From Ruminiclostridium cellobioparum subsp. termitidis CT1112 (GTDB taxonomy: Bacteria > Bacillota > Clostridia > Acetivibrionales > DSM-1351): DNA of 64,000 nt. The notes under the pieces were generated by a model. The model made no database searches and was not told the DNA's origin. It worked only from the letters and a program-made list of their open reading frames with translations. Below are positions 1 to 8,098 of this stretch, piece after piece. The first letter of the stretch is position 1; each line of letters opens with the position of its first letter. Both the position numbers and the translations under genes were made by a program. The DNA lies in assembly GCF_000350485.1 (NCBI RefSeq), contig NZ_AORV01000035.1:141163-205162 (forward strand), written 5' to 3'.

Positions 1-3
1 GGA

Positions 4-972
4 TTATCTTTTAAGCCACCCCTCCGGGATTTGCTCCAGGTTTCCGGGGCGTTTATATAAACTTCCGATTTCTTCATAACGCCTCATAAAATTCTCATCA
101 ATCAAACCCGAAGTATTTGGGGAGGAATTGAGCAGGAAGGTCACGTTATGCCTGTTCATGTCCTCTATTTTGTCCACTGCCCACTGTGCGGATTTTAATT
201 CCATCCGGGGATCGGTTTTTCTCCAGAACCAGCAGTTATTTAATATGTTGCAGGATGCTCCGGGGCCTGAGAAATTCTCCTCGACCTCCTGTCCGGCAGC
301 GTTCTCATAAAATACCACCTCAGTGTGATCCAGATTGCTTTCACAGCTTATATTTAACAGCATGCAGTCAGGCTGAATGGATTTTATATGATTATCTATC
401 TCTTCATAGGGCATGTTTTCATAGGATGGACCGCCCCAGTGAGCCTGCCATCCGTCAATAATTATGAAGGGAATTTCCCCATAGTTTGTGAGAAGCTCGG
501 TAAGCTGCCTTTTAGTGTATTCGACATCTTCTCTTGTGCATTTGCTTCTGTTGATCTTATGAGTCACATCCAGCATTGAAAAGTATAATCCTGCAATAAT
601 CCCTTTACTGCGGAAGGCCTCCAGATATTCCCCCACTACGTCGGTTTTAATCTTGCCGTTGCTGACACAGTGTTCTGTTGTTTTTGTAGGCCACAGACAA
701 AAGCCTTCATGGTGTTTTGAGGTCAGAGCGGCAAATTTTGCACCCATTGCTTTGGTGGCCTTTGTCCACTGCCTGCAGTCAAGCTTTTGGGGATTCCAAT
801 CGGCCGGATTAAAAGGAAATTTCCTTTGGGCTCCGTTATTTTCATGGTCGAATTCCCAATCCATTATATCTCCCTCATTAAATTGAAAAGTGGCGCTGTT
901 GAAATGTATGAACATCCCCAACCTGAGATTTACAAACCACTTCTGTTTTTCTACAAGTTCCTGTTGATTCAT
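4..972 (-). CDS. GH29 family alpha-L-fucosidase-like glycosidase
   Basis: Predicted retaining alpha-L-fucosidase that would release terminal fucose from imported glycans. The 322-residue protein has no signal peptide, so it should be cytoplasmic. The N-terminal half has the GH29 barrel signature KHHEGF (about residues 86-91) and the expected nucleophile Asp sits in IIIDGW (D173). It is short for GH29, whose members often carry an extra C-terminal beta-sandwich; here only the barrel is present. An RBS (GGGAGAAT) precedes the ATG at 972. It is the last gene of the ABC transporter cluster, 29 bp after the inner permease, which suggests it acts on what that transporter brings in. Fucose specificity is inferred from the family and not proved. 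Confidence 0.85.
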   Translation of the reverse strand: MNQQELVEKQKWFVNLRLGMFIHFNSATFQFNEGDIMDWEFDHENNGAQRKFPFNPADWNPQKLDCRQWTKATKAMGAKFAALTSKHHEGFCLWPTKTTEHCVSNGKIKTDVVGEYLEAFRSKGIIAGLYFSMLDVTHKINRSKCTREDVEYTKRQLTELLTNYGEIPFIIIDGWQAHWGGPSYENMPYEEIDNHIKSIQPDCMLLNISCESNLDHTEVVFYENAAGQEVEENFSGPGASCNILNNCWFWRKTDPRMELKSAQWAVDKIEDMNRHNVTFLLNSSPNTSGLIDENFMRRYEEIGSLYKRPGNLEQIPEGWLKR

Positions 973-1001
973 GATTATTCTCCCGATAATATATGTATTT
1001 T

Positions 1002-1844
1002 TTATTCTTTGACCGCACCTGCAGCCAGTCCGCTCTCAACTTTTTCCTGGAAAAGCAGATAGATTATTACCATCGGCAAAACAGTAATGATAATCGAAGC
1101 GAAGATCGGTCCGTATTCGGTTACCTTGGCTCCGACGAAAGTCAGCATTCCAAGTGTGATGGTGTACATGCTTTTATTGGAAATAAACATAACTCCAAAC
1201 AAGAGATCATTGTAAACATATAAAAATGTAATAATGCCGGCCGTGGAAATAGCCGGAAGTGTCAGCGGAATTATTATATTTCCGTATAAGCGCAAAGGAC
1301 CGCACCCATCCAGAATAGCAGATTCATCCATGGACTTTGATATGCTTTTCATGTGTCCTACAATTAGTAAAACAGCCATTGGCATATTGAATGTGGTGTA
1401 CAGAACAATGATCATCAAATAATTATTCTGTCCATGAAGAGTATTTACCATTTTCAGCAACGGTACCAGGGTCGTATGAATGGGTATCATTACACCAAGA
1501 GTAAAGTATATCAGTAAGATATTATTAATTTTATAGCTCAGTCTTGCTATTACAAAGGAAATCATTGAAGCGAGCAGTAAAACCAGAAATGTCGAACTGC
1601 CTGAAATAAAAATGGAATTGACCAGGCATCTTGCGAGATTTCCTTTTGTAAAAGCCTCAACATAATTTTCAAATCTCAGAGAAGTTGGTAAACTGAGTGC
1701 TGATGTGGCAGATGAAAATAGTTCGTCGTTATTCTTGAAGGATGAAATAACCGTAAATAAGATCGGATACAGATTTATTACGGCCCAAACGGTTGCCAGT
1801 ATATATACCGGCAGACTTCTTAATTTGTATAATTTTTTATTCAT
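1002..1844 (-). CDS. Sugar ABC transporter permease, MalG/AraQ type
   Basis: Inner-membrane permease of a CUT1-type carbohydrate importer. The 280 residues show six hydrophobic segments, beginning about residue 13. The ATPase-docking EAA loop is about residues 180-205 (ESAILDGCG followed by IIPLTLP). Length and layout match MalG/AraQ subunits, which lack the extra N-terminal segments of MalF. It lies 32 bp downstream of the partner permease and 29 bp upstream of the GH29 gene. No ATP-binding subunit is encoded nearby, as is common in Firmicutes that use one shared MsmX-like ATPase (inference). Confidence 0.93.
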   Translation of the reverse strand: MNKKLYKLRSLPVYILATVWAVINLYPILFTVISSFKNNDELFSSATSALSLPTSLRFENYVEAFTKGNLARCLVNSIFISGSSTFLVLLLASMISFVIARLSYKINNILLIYFTLGVMIPIHTTLVPLLKMVNTLHGQNNYLMIIVLYTTFNMPMAVLLIVGHMKSISKSMDESAILDGCGPLRLYGNIIIPLTLPAISTAGIITFLYVYNDLLFGVMFISNKSMYTITLGMLTFVGAKVTEYGPIFASIIITVLPMVIIYLLFQEKVESGLAAGAVKE

Positions 1845-1876
1845 GTAAAATACCTACCAAGTTTTAATTTGAACTC

Positions 1877-2767
1877 TTAATTATTCAGTTCATCATTATT
1901 TACAAATTTATTGATCAGAATGCTTACTGCCAGCCCCAAAATGAGGATGACAGTGCCTATACTGCTTGCAAATCCATATTTCTGATACTTAAACGCAGAA
2001 TAATACAGCAGCGTGGCAGGTACATCCGACGCACCGTTAGGACCTCCGCTGGTCATTACATAAACAATGTCAAAAACCTTCAGACAGCCTGTAACGCAGA
2101 GTACCGAATAAATTTTTATTGATTCCTTCATCAAGGGAAGGGTTATATTCCAAACTTTTTTTACACCTGTAGCACCGTCAATTTCTGCCGCTTCATATAA
2201 TTCTTCAGGTATGCTGACCATACCGGCCGAAAAAATAATCATATTCAGACCTACAGCTATCCATAAATTAATCAGCGGAATGGTTATTGACACGATATTC
2301 GGGTCGCCCAGCCAATCCTGAATCAGTGCCTGCATGCCCAAAAGCTGCATTATGGAATTTAACGAGCCTCCTGTGGGCCAGAGTATAAAAGTCCACATTA
2401 TTGATATTGCCGTTATGGGAAGTATTACAGGAACAAAAAATATCGTTTTAAAAAACCTTACGGCTTTTATCTTGCTGGTTATTATCAAACTCAATATAAA
2501 GGACACAGGCATCTGGAGCAGGAACCCCACTGCTAAAAATTTCCCCACATTTGCCAGTGCTCTCCAGAACTCACCGCTTTGAAGCAATTCCTTATAGTTG
2601 TCGAGACCTGCAAAAACCAAAGGACTTTGAGCGATTCCATTCCAACTGAAAAAAGACATTCTTACCGATTGAATAACAGGATTAATCAACAAGACTGTGT
2701 ATAATAAAATCGCAGGCAATACAAAAAGTACAGCGACTAAATGAAAATTCCACCTTCTCTTAATCAT
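1877..2767 (-). CDS. Sugar ABC transporter permease, MalF/UgpA type
   Basis: First permease of the CUT1 importer, 296 residues with six hydrophobic helices. The EAA loop is clear near residues 190-215 (EAAEIDGATG then ITLPLM) and is where the ATPase docks. The start ATG has a strong RBS (GGAGGAG, 4 bp spacing). It is separated from the solute-binding lipoprotein gene by 82 bp that hold a long perfect hairpin, which could let the binding protein be made in excess over the permeases. Together with the second permease it forms the membrane channel of the importer. Confidence 0.94.
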   Translation of the reverse strand: MIKRRWNFHLVAVLFVLPAILLYTVLLINPVIQSVRMSFFSWNGIAQSPLVFAGLDNYKELLQSGEFWRALANVGKFLAVGFLLQMPVSFILSLIITSKIKAVRFFKTIFFVPVILPITAISIMWTFILWPTGGSLNSIMQLLGMQALIQDWLGDPNIVSITIPLINLWIAVGLNMIIFSAGMVSIPEELYEAAEIDGATGVKKVWNITLPLMKESIKIYSVLCVTGCLKVFDIVYVMTSGGPNGASDVPATLLYYSAFKYQKYGFASSIGTVILILGLAVSILINKFVNNDELNN

Positions 2768-2784
2768 TAACTCCTCCAGAGTAA

Positions 2785-2826
2785 CCTGCTAATTCGATAT
2801 GGCACTGTGCCATATCGAATTAGCGG
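2785..2826 (-). repeat. Intercistronic hairpin between binding protein and permease
   Basis: An almost perfect inverted repeat of about 20 bp per arm is centred on 2806 with a one-base centre. Arms read GCTAATTCGATATGGCAC and its complement, extended by one G-U and two G-C pairs. There is no T-run, so it is not a canonical terminator. Such intercistronic hairpins commonly protect the upstream binding-protein message from 3' decay. Confidence 0.8.
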
Positions 2827-2849
2827 GTATTTACAATTGTTGTGTTTAA

Positions 2850-4214
2850 TTACTTTGTATTTTTATCAATTTCAGACTGGATATTTTTTGCAGTCTTTTC
2901 AGGATCCTGTCCCGAGAACATACCTTGAATTTCATTTCTCACTTTATCGGACATTGTAGGCAATGGATCATAGCTGTACACCTCTGCCTTAAACTCTGCA
3001 CTGTTGAGAAGATTGCTGTACTCAACGGTCAATCTGTCAACAACACTTGGATCAGACTCCATTTTGATCGGGAAAATACCGCCCTTTTGAACTTTTTGAT
3101 AATATTTGAAGGCATCCACCGAGGTTGTATACTTAAGCAGGCTTAAAGCCGCATCTCTCTTTGCTCCCTCAGCTTTTCCGGATATGCAGAACGCTCCTCC
3201 GGCTCCGCCCATCCATACATTCTGGTTGTCAGGCTTGTCTGAGAAATATGGGAAGGGTACAACACCAACTTTGTCAGCTATGGGTGAAGCTGTTGCTTCG
3301 GGAACATACCAGCTTCCATTCATATGCATTGCCGACTTTCCGGAATGGAACATTGCCTTTTCGGCATTGTTGTCATAAGTGGCGGGTTTGTCTCCAAAAT
3401 ATCCTTTTTTGGCCCAATCGTTAATAATTTTGAATATTTCCACCATGTCCGGGTCGTCATATCTTGCTTTTCTGTCGGCCAGATCCATGTTTTTCTGAGC
3501 CCCCAGTTTCTTGTCGATGAGGTTTGCTATAAGGTGTCCGCCCCTCCATACGTCCTTTTCTCCCAAAGCCATCGGTACAATACCAGCAGCCTTGAACTTC
3601 TCAGAGACAGCTTCAAATTCTTCAATGGTTTTTGGGGGCTCGGCACCTATTTGCTTGAATAAGTCCTTATTATAGAACAGCGCAACTGCAAAGAATTCAT
3701 ATGGAACTGCATATGTACCTTCCACATCTTTGAACTGGAAGTTTTCAAAAACCGGCAGGAAGGGTTCCGACCATGTTTTATCAGCTTCAAGATCAGCACT
3801 TAAATCAGCTGCAACTCCGCTCTTGGCATATTCTCCAAAAGCAGCTCCGCCATAAGTCTGAAATAATTCCGGCACATCGCCGCTTGCCACAGCTGTTTTA
3901 AACTTCGTGTTAAAGGATGCTTCATCCTCTATTGACTGGTCTTCTATTGTGATATTTGGGTTCTTATCTTCGAATTCCTTTACTCTGTCTCTGAATGCAA
4001 CCGCATTGGGCTGGTTGCTGGATAATCTCGTCAGGATTCTTATGGCTACCTTTTCATTGCTGCTCTGCGGTGCAGATGTGCTTGAAGTACCGGCTGCCGC
4101 CGAGGAAGCAGAAGTATCCACGGCGGTATTGCCGCCGGAGCCGCAGCCTGCCATACCCAACATTGAAACACTGATTGCAACTGCAAGAGCCATACTGATC
4201 TTTCGTCTTAGCAT
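2850..4214 (-). CDS. Extracellular sugar-binding lipoprotein of ABC importer
   Basis: Family 1 extracellular solute-binding protein, 454 residues, that captures the oligosaccharide outside the cell and hands it to the two permeases downstream. A signal peptide with lipobox MAGC puts the lipidated Cys at position 24, followed by a Ser/Ala/Thr-rich linker to about residue 52. The rest has the usual two-lobed pattern, with hinge-like motifs such as MHMNGSWYVPE and VPYEFFAVALFYNKDLF. The ATG has an RBS (GGGAGGAAT) and a clear promoter lies about 50 bp upstream, so this gene can start its own transcript. Specificity cannot be read from the sequence; the neighbouring fucosidase and mannosidases suggest a glycan fragment. 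Confidence 0.93.
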   Translation of the reverse strand: MLRRKISMALAVAISVSMLGMAGCGSGGNTAVDTSASSAAAGTSSTSAPQSSNEKVAIRILTRLSSNQPNAVAFRDRVKEFEDKNPNITIEDQSIEDEASFNTKFKTAVASGDVPELFQTYGGAAFGEYAKSGVAADLSADLEADKTWSEPFLPVFENFQFKDVEGTYAVPYEFFAVALFYNKDLFKQIGAEPPKTIEEFEAVSEKFKAAGIVPMALGEKDVWRGGHLIANLIDKKLGAQKNMDLADRKARYDDPDMVEIFKIINDWAKKGYFGDKPATYDNNAEKAMFHSGKSAMHMNGSWYVPEATASPIADKVGVVPFPYFSDKPDNQNVWMGGAGGAFCISGKAEGAKRDAALSLLKYTTSVDAFKYYQKVQKGGIFPIKMESDPSVVDRLTVEYSNLLNSAEFKAEVYSYDPLPTMSDKVRNEIQGMFSGQDPEKTAKNIQSEIDKNTK

Positions 4215-4267
4215 TATTTAATTCCTCCCAAAATAATATTGAGTACAAAGTGTGTATATGCGCGCAC

Positions 4268-4297
4268 ATTATAGTCAGAAAGACTCCCAACCTGCAA
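4268..4297 (-). promoter_or_regulatory. Probable sigma-A promoter for the ABC transporter operon
   Basis: Read on the minus strand, TTGCAG (4292-4297), an 18-bp spacer and TATAAT (4268-4273) lie about 50 bp upstream of the binding-protein ATG. The -10 is a perfect consensus, and the -35 matches at TTG and one later base. Confidence 0.65.
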
Positions 4298-4384
4298 GAG
4301 TCAAGAATTGTTTCTGCCATAGTTAAATTATAAAATTTTCTGTTATTTCATAAATGTAATTTCTTTGACCGATTAGGAAAATTT

Positions 4385-6199
4385 TTAATCTTTTTTTAAC
4401 CCTTTTTTATATAGCGCCCATTTGTCCAGATTTTCCTTTTTGCCCAGAAGCTCATACCTGAGCATCTTATTGTTTGTATCAGCACCACATACATCAGCTC
4501 GGAGATAATATTGCTTCAAAAGGGAATAGACGGCAGGAGACAGTTTTTTTACATTATTCTCCACATCCTCGGAAGCAAAATGAACCGAGGTTTTCTCGGC
4601 CTGACCGGTCAGTTCACTTAAACCCTCAGTTTCCAGGGAATCCAGAGGATATTCCGGATCCAGGAGCCTGAACCAGGTCCATTGAGTATATTCAATTTCC
4701 TTCAGACTCTGTATTGTCCTCCGGGTATCTTCTTTTTTACCGTCTCCCAGATACCATAATGGCAGCAATTCATTATTGTACATAAACTTGCTCTCAAATG
4801 TTTTATATCCATCGCCTGCGGCGTACTTTACAAGCTCCTCCAGGAGCAAGTTCCCTTTCTTGCCGTGCTTTAAAATATATTTCAGTATTCTGTCGTGTTC
4901 TCCATATTTCGAATAACCCATATCATCCAGGGCTTTAATCATAAGAGGTGCTTCGGTATAGTGAAGAAATTCCGTTATCCCTTTGAAACTGCTGTATTTC
5001 TCTTCTTCCATGGGCATAACACTGAAGAAATATTTATCCTTCAGACGCATGTACAAATATTGCTTGTACAGCATCAGGAATTCCTCATTTTTATCCAGGC
5101 CCGTCTTTTGCCGTATACCCGCGGGCAGGCTGTTCATAGACATATTTTCATAGTAGGTGGCCATACCCTCATAAAACCACAATTGAGGCGGAGTATGAAA
5201 GGTGGTTTCCCGTACGGCAGTATCAAAAAAGGCATGGAACATTCTATGTCCCATAAGCTGCCAGTCTCTTGTCTTTCCGGGTTGGAAGGAGCTTCCGCAG
5301 GTCTGGGTGCTGGAACCGCTGATAATATAGCTGCCGTCCTTCAAATCCTCTCTCAGAAGCAATATGGAAAAATTTATCTCACTTTCAAATAAACCGGCAT
5401 AGTATTTATAAATACTGTTCAGTCCGTCTTCCACCTCCCGGGAATAATTCCCTTTATAGGCCGGATCAATCAATACCTGAAGTTTTCCTTCCCCTTGTTC
5501 ATAAGAATATTTTCTGAATTTCCCAAATGCAAAACAGGACTTTCTGAGGTCATATATGTCTGCCCAGGTTGGTTTTACCAGCTGTGAAAACAGTTCATCG
5601 CCGGTTTGTTTTGAGTAGGGGACAACAGAAACCCAATCCTTTGGAATGTCATAATGAATGGTTATCCTGCCCACATTTCGTTTTATTTCGCTTTCCTCCG
5701 TACTGAAGGCATACTGGGGAAGTATGAGAGCCCCGTCTCCGTCAAAAGTCACCATATCGGAGTATGCCCCGCCCCGGTGCCCATGTTTGTCAAGCTGCCC
5801 CAGACTTACATTGTATTCAACCAGTATACTCTTATCATTCCCGGTGATTATTTCTATAAAATCATCTTTGACATCAAAATCCATTTTTTCACCGGTTTCA
5901 GCACTCCGGCATTTAATGTCAGAGCAGGGGATATCGCCCTTATAGAGCTTCAAATGCTCATTCTTCCTAACTTTTTGCATATTTAAATTCACATGCAGCC
6001 GATTATTCTGTCCGGATAAAGGGCTTACTTCATAAACATATGAAAGGCCCCGGCCGCTAATAAACAATGAATAATATGCAATTATCCCAAAAGCAATAAG
6101 CAGTGAAACAGATATCAATAGAAACCACTTTTCAGTGAATAACTTACCAAAAGAGGCCCACCTTTTAATTGGACTTTTTGTCTTCAATAATTTCATCAT
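4385..6199 (-). CDS. Membrane-anchored gluzincin-like protein, active-site Glu replaced
   Basis: A 604-residue protein with one N-terminal membrane anchor (about residues 27-50) and a large extracytoplasmic part. About residues 313-350 follow the M1/M61 peptidase pattern, HExxH then a WxxEGxAxYxE helix. The first motif reads HRMFH (about 316-320), so the catalytic Glu is Arg, while the second motif FYEGMATYYEN keeps the zinc-ligand Glu. It should therefore be unable to act as a standard metallopeptidase and may bind peptide or glycopeptide instead (inference). It is a tandem paralogue of the gene just upstream, whose 3' end it overlaps by 35 bp. No convincing RBS is seen, so its translation is probably coupled. 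The surrounding glycan-utilisation genes suggest a surface role. Confidence 0.75.
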   Translation of the reverse strand: MMKLLKTKSPIKRWASFGKLFTEKWFLLISVSLLIAFGIIAYYSLFISGRGLSYVYEVSPLSGQNNRLHVNLNMQKVRKNEHLKLYKGDIPCSDIKCRSAETGEKMDFDVKDDFIEIITGNDKSILVEYNVSLGQLDKHGHRGGAYSDMVTFDGDGALILPQYAFSTEESEIKRNVGRITIHYDIPKDWVSVVPYSKQTGDELFSQLVKPTWADIYDLRKSCFAFGKFRKYSYEQGEGKLQVLIDPAYKGNYSREVEDGLNSIYKYYAGLFESEINFSILLLREDLKDGSYIISGSSTQTCGSSFQPGKTRDWQLMGHRMFHAFFDTAVRETTFHTPPQLWFYEGMATYYENMSMNSLPAGIRQKTGLDKNEEFLMLYKQYLYMRLKDKYFFSVMPMEEEKYSSFKGITEFLHYTEAPLMIKALDDMGYSKYGEHDRILKYILKHGKKGNLLLEELVKYAAGDGYKTFESKFMYNNELLPLWYLGDGKKEDTRRTIQSLKEIEYTQWTWFRLLDPEYPLDSLETEGLSELTGQAEKTSVHFASEDVENNVKKLSPAVYSLLKQYYLRADVCGADTNNKMLRYELLGKKENLDKWALYKKGLKKD

Positions 6200-7985
6200 T
6201 TTCAGAATCCAACCCTAAATTTTTTATGTACTCATTCCACTTATTTATGTTAACTTCATCGCTAAGGAGTTTATATTTCAACAAAGGATCATTAATATCC
6301 TTCAAACCGCACACATCTGCCCTTAATTTATATTGCTTCAACAGCATGAAAATGGTAGGTGAAAAATTACCCACCATTTCTTCGGTTTGCTTTGAAGCAA
6401 ATACCACATTTTCAGCAATTGAAGCATCGGCTATCTTTTCAGGCTCCAGTAAAAATATCCTGTCATAGGGATATATGGGAATCTCCTGCTGATTCCAGCT
6501 GCACAGCAGCCTTTCATAATCATCCAGCCGCCTTGTTATTATCTCCGGCTCTTCTTTTTCTGAAATGCTGCCGGAATAAGGCATTATGGTATCTCCCGAC
6601 AGATAATTGCGGATGAGCTCCTCTCTTTCACCTGCCACCGCAAGCATCAATTCACCCACATTTATGTTTTTTTCAGCTCTGTATTCAAGCAAGTATGTCA
6701 GAAGGGCATTCTTTTTAGCCGGTGCTGTTTCGGCCATATCCTCTATGCTTTTAATGACCAGCGGAGCTTCAGTATAGAAAAAAAACTGCAGCTGCCCCTG
6801 TAATGCACTCTTTTCATCGGCTGGCGACAATTTGTACATTGAGGGTTCCTTCAGTCTGAAATAGATGTATCTGGAGTAAAGTTCCGCAAATCCGTCGGAA
6901 GAATTGAATCGGTAATTTTTTCCCGCATTCTCTCCAAGACAGTCCAGTGACAGATTTTCATAATAGGTGGCCAGCCCTTTGTACAGCCATAGATTAGGCT
7001 GATAGTGCAGATTAACGGCATTGATTTTATTGTCAAAAAATGCACTGTACAAACTGTGGGAAAAAGTTCTGATGTCATTTTCATTGCCTGGCTCCATGCT
7101 TATGCCCAGTGATTTACCGCCTATTCCGGCAACTGTGGTATTTTCCTTTGCTCTGTCATTTTTCAAAATAATTATCGGACAGTCTTCCAATCCGCCTCCG
7201 AACAGTTCTGCATAATAATCATACAGGCTGCCTATGACTCTGACAGTCTCATCGGGCAATTGGGACTTGTATGCCGGATCAAATAATATATTTACATCGC
7301 CATTCCTGCCTTTAATATATTTGTTAATAAAGTCTCCAAAAGCATAACAGGATTTGGACAAGTTATATATTACATTCCAATCGGGATTATTGATTTCAAC
7401 GGATTCAAGCTGTTTGCCACCGTTTTTTTGATATGGGACAACCTCTTTAATACCGCTCCCCGCATCGGTTTTTATAACAATTTTACTCACGGTCCTTCCG
7501 ATGTTCCCATGACCTTCCTGGTCGTAATCAAAGTATGGAAAAAACAAGGAACCTTCACCGCTGAATGCAATCAGATCATCTTTATAAATGCCCTGATATG
7601 CACTGCCTGAGAAGTCACCTATTTTAACCTTATAGGATAAATCAATATATTGGGGGTTGGAGCCTGAGGGCTCAAGTATGAGCTTATTGTCCTCAGCACT
7701 GAAAAGAACCTCATTGCCGTCACTATCCATGCATTTTGCATCGATGGGATTAAAACTACTGCTTCCAAGTATAATTTTCACCGGAGAAAATATTCCGTCT
7801 CTGATGATTTTCATATTAATCTCTACGGTTTTCTCCTCATTGAATTGAGGCTTAATGGTATACTCGATTTTTATGGTGCTCAAGCCGGGTTTTATAAAGA
7901 AAAAGAATACAGCTGAAATACACAGCATCAATGTAACTGCAATTGAAATTATCATATATTTTCTCTTAAAATTTAATTTGCCCAT
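6165..7985 (-). CDS. Membrane-anchored gluzincin-like pseudo-peptidase paralogue
   Basis: A 606-residue paralogue of the following gene, with an N-terminal membrane helix (about residues 11-33) and the same architecture. Both motifs of the gluzincin site have decayed: the HExxH position reads HSLYS (about residue 311) and the EGxAxYxE position reads KGLATYYEN (about residue 334). Neither the catalytic Glu nor two of the zinc ligands remain. Shared segments with its neighbour include the C-terminal LKQYxLRADVCG motif, showing tandem duplication. It lies 113 bp after the giant surface mannosidase gene, across a hairpin. The start is ATG 7985 with AGGGG nearby. Function is unknown; a non-catalytic binding or chaperone role is possible. 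Confidence 0.75.
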   Translation of the reverse strand: MGKLNFKRKYMIISIAVTLMLCISAVFFFFIKPGLSTIKIEYTIKPQFNEEKTVEINMKIIRDGIFSPVKIILGSSSFNPIDAKCMDSDGNEVLFSAEDNKLILEPSGSNPQYIDLSYKVKIGDFSGSAYQGIYKDDLIAFSGEGSLFFPYFDYDQEGHGNIGRTVSKIVIKTDAGSGIKEVVPYQKNGGKQLESVEINNPDWNVIYNLSKSCYAFGDFINKYIKGRNGDVNILFDPAYKSQLPDETVRVIGSLYDYYAELFGGGLEDCPIIILKNDRAKENTTVAGIGGKSLGISMEPGNENDIRTFSHSLYSAFFDNKINAVNLHYQPNLWLYKGLATYYENLSLDCLGENAGKNYRFNSSDGFAELYSRYIYFRLKEPSMYKLSPADEKSALQGQLQFFFYTEAPLVIKSIEDMAETAPAKKNALLTYLLEYRAEKNINVGELMLAVAGEREELIRNYLSGDTIMPYSGSISEKEEPEIITRRLDDYERLLCSWNQQEIPIYPYDRIFLLEPEKIADASIAENVVFASKQTEEMVGNFSPTIFMLLKQYKLRADVCGLKDINDPLLKYKLLSDEVNINKWNEYIKNLGLDSENDEIIEDKKSN

Positions 7986-8034
7986 ATGTTACCCCTGTCG
8001 GAAATAAAGAATTCTGATTTCTTGGAGATGTAAT

Positions 8035-8072
8035 GAGAAGCCAAACCGAAAAAGGTTTCGGTTCAGCTTCTC
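8035..8072 (-). terminator. Hairpin downstream of the giant mannosidase gene
   Basis: Inverted repeat of 17 bp per arm with two mismatches (GAGAAGC...ACCGAAA against TTTCGGT...GCTTCTC) lies 27 bp after the giant gene's stop codon. No T-run follows on the minus strand, so it may be a weak terminator or an RNA-stability hairpin allowing partial read-through into the two pseudo-peptidase genes. Confidence 0.5.
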
Positions 8073-8098
8073 AAGAAAACTATAGGTATTATCAGATA

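Noticed and set aside
4895..5392. 165-codon plus-strand frame inside the pseudo-peptidase gene
   Set aside because: Antisense of a well-supported gene with no independent signal.
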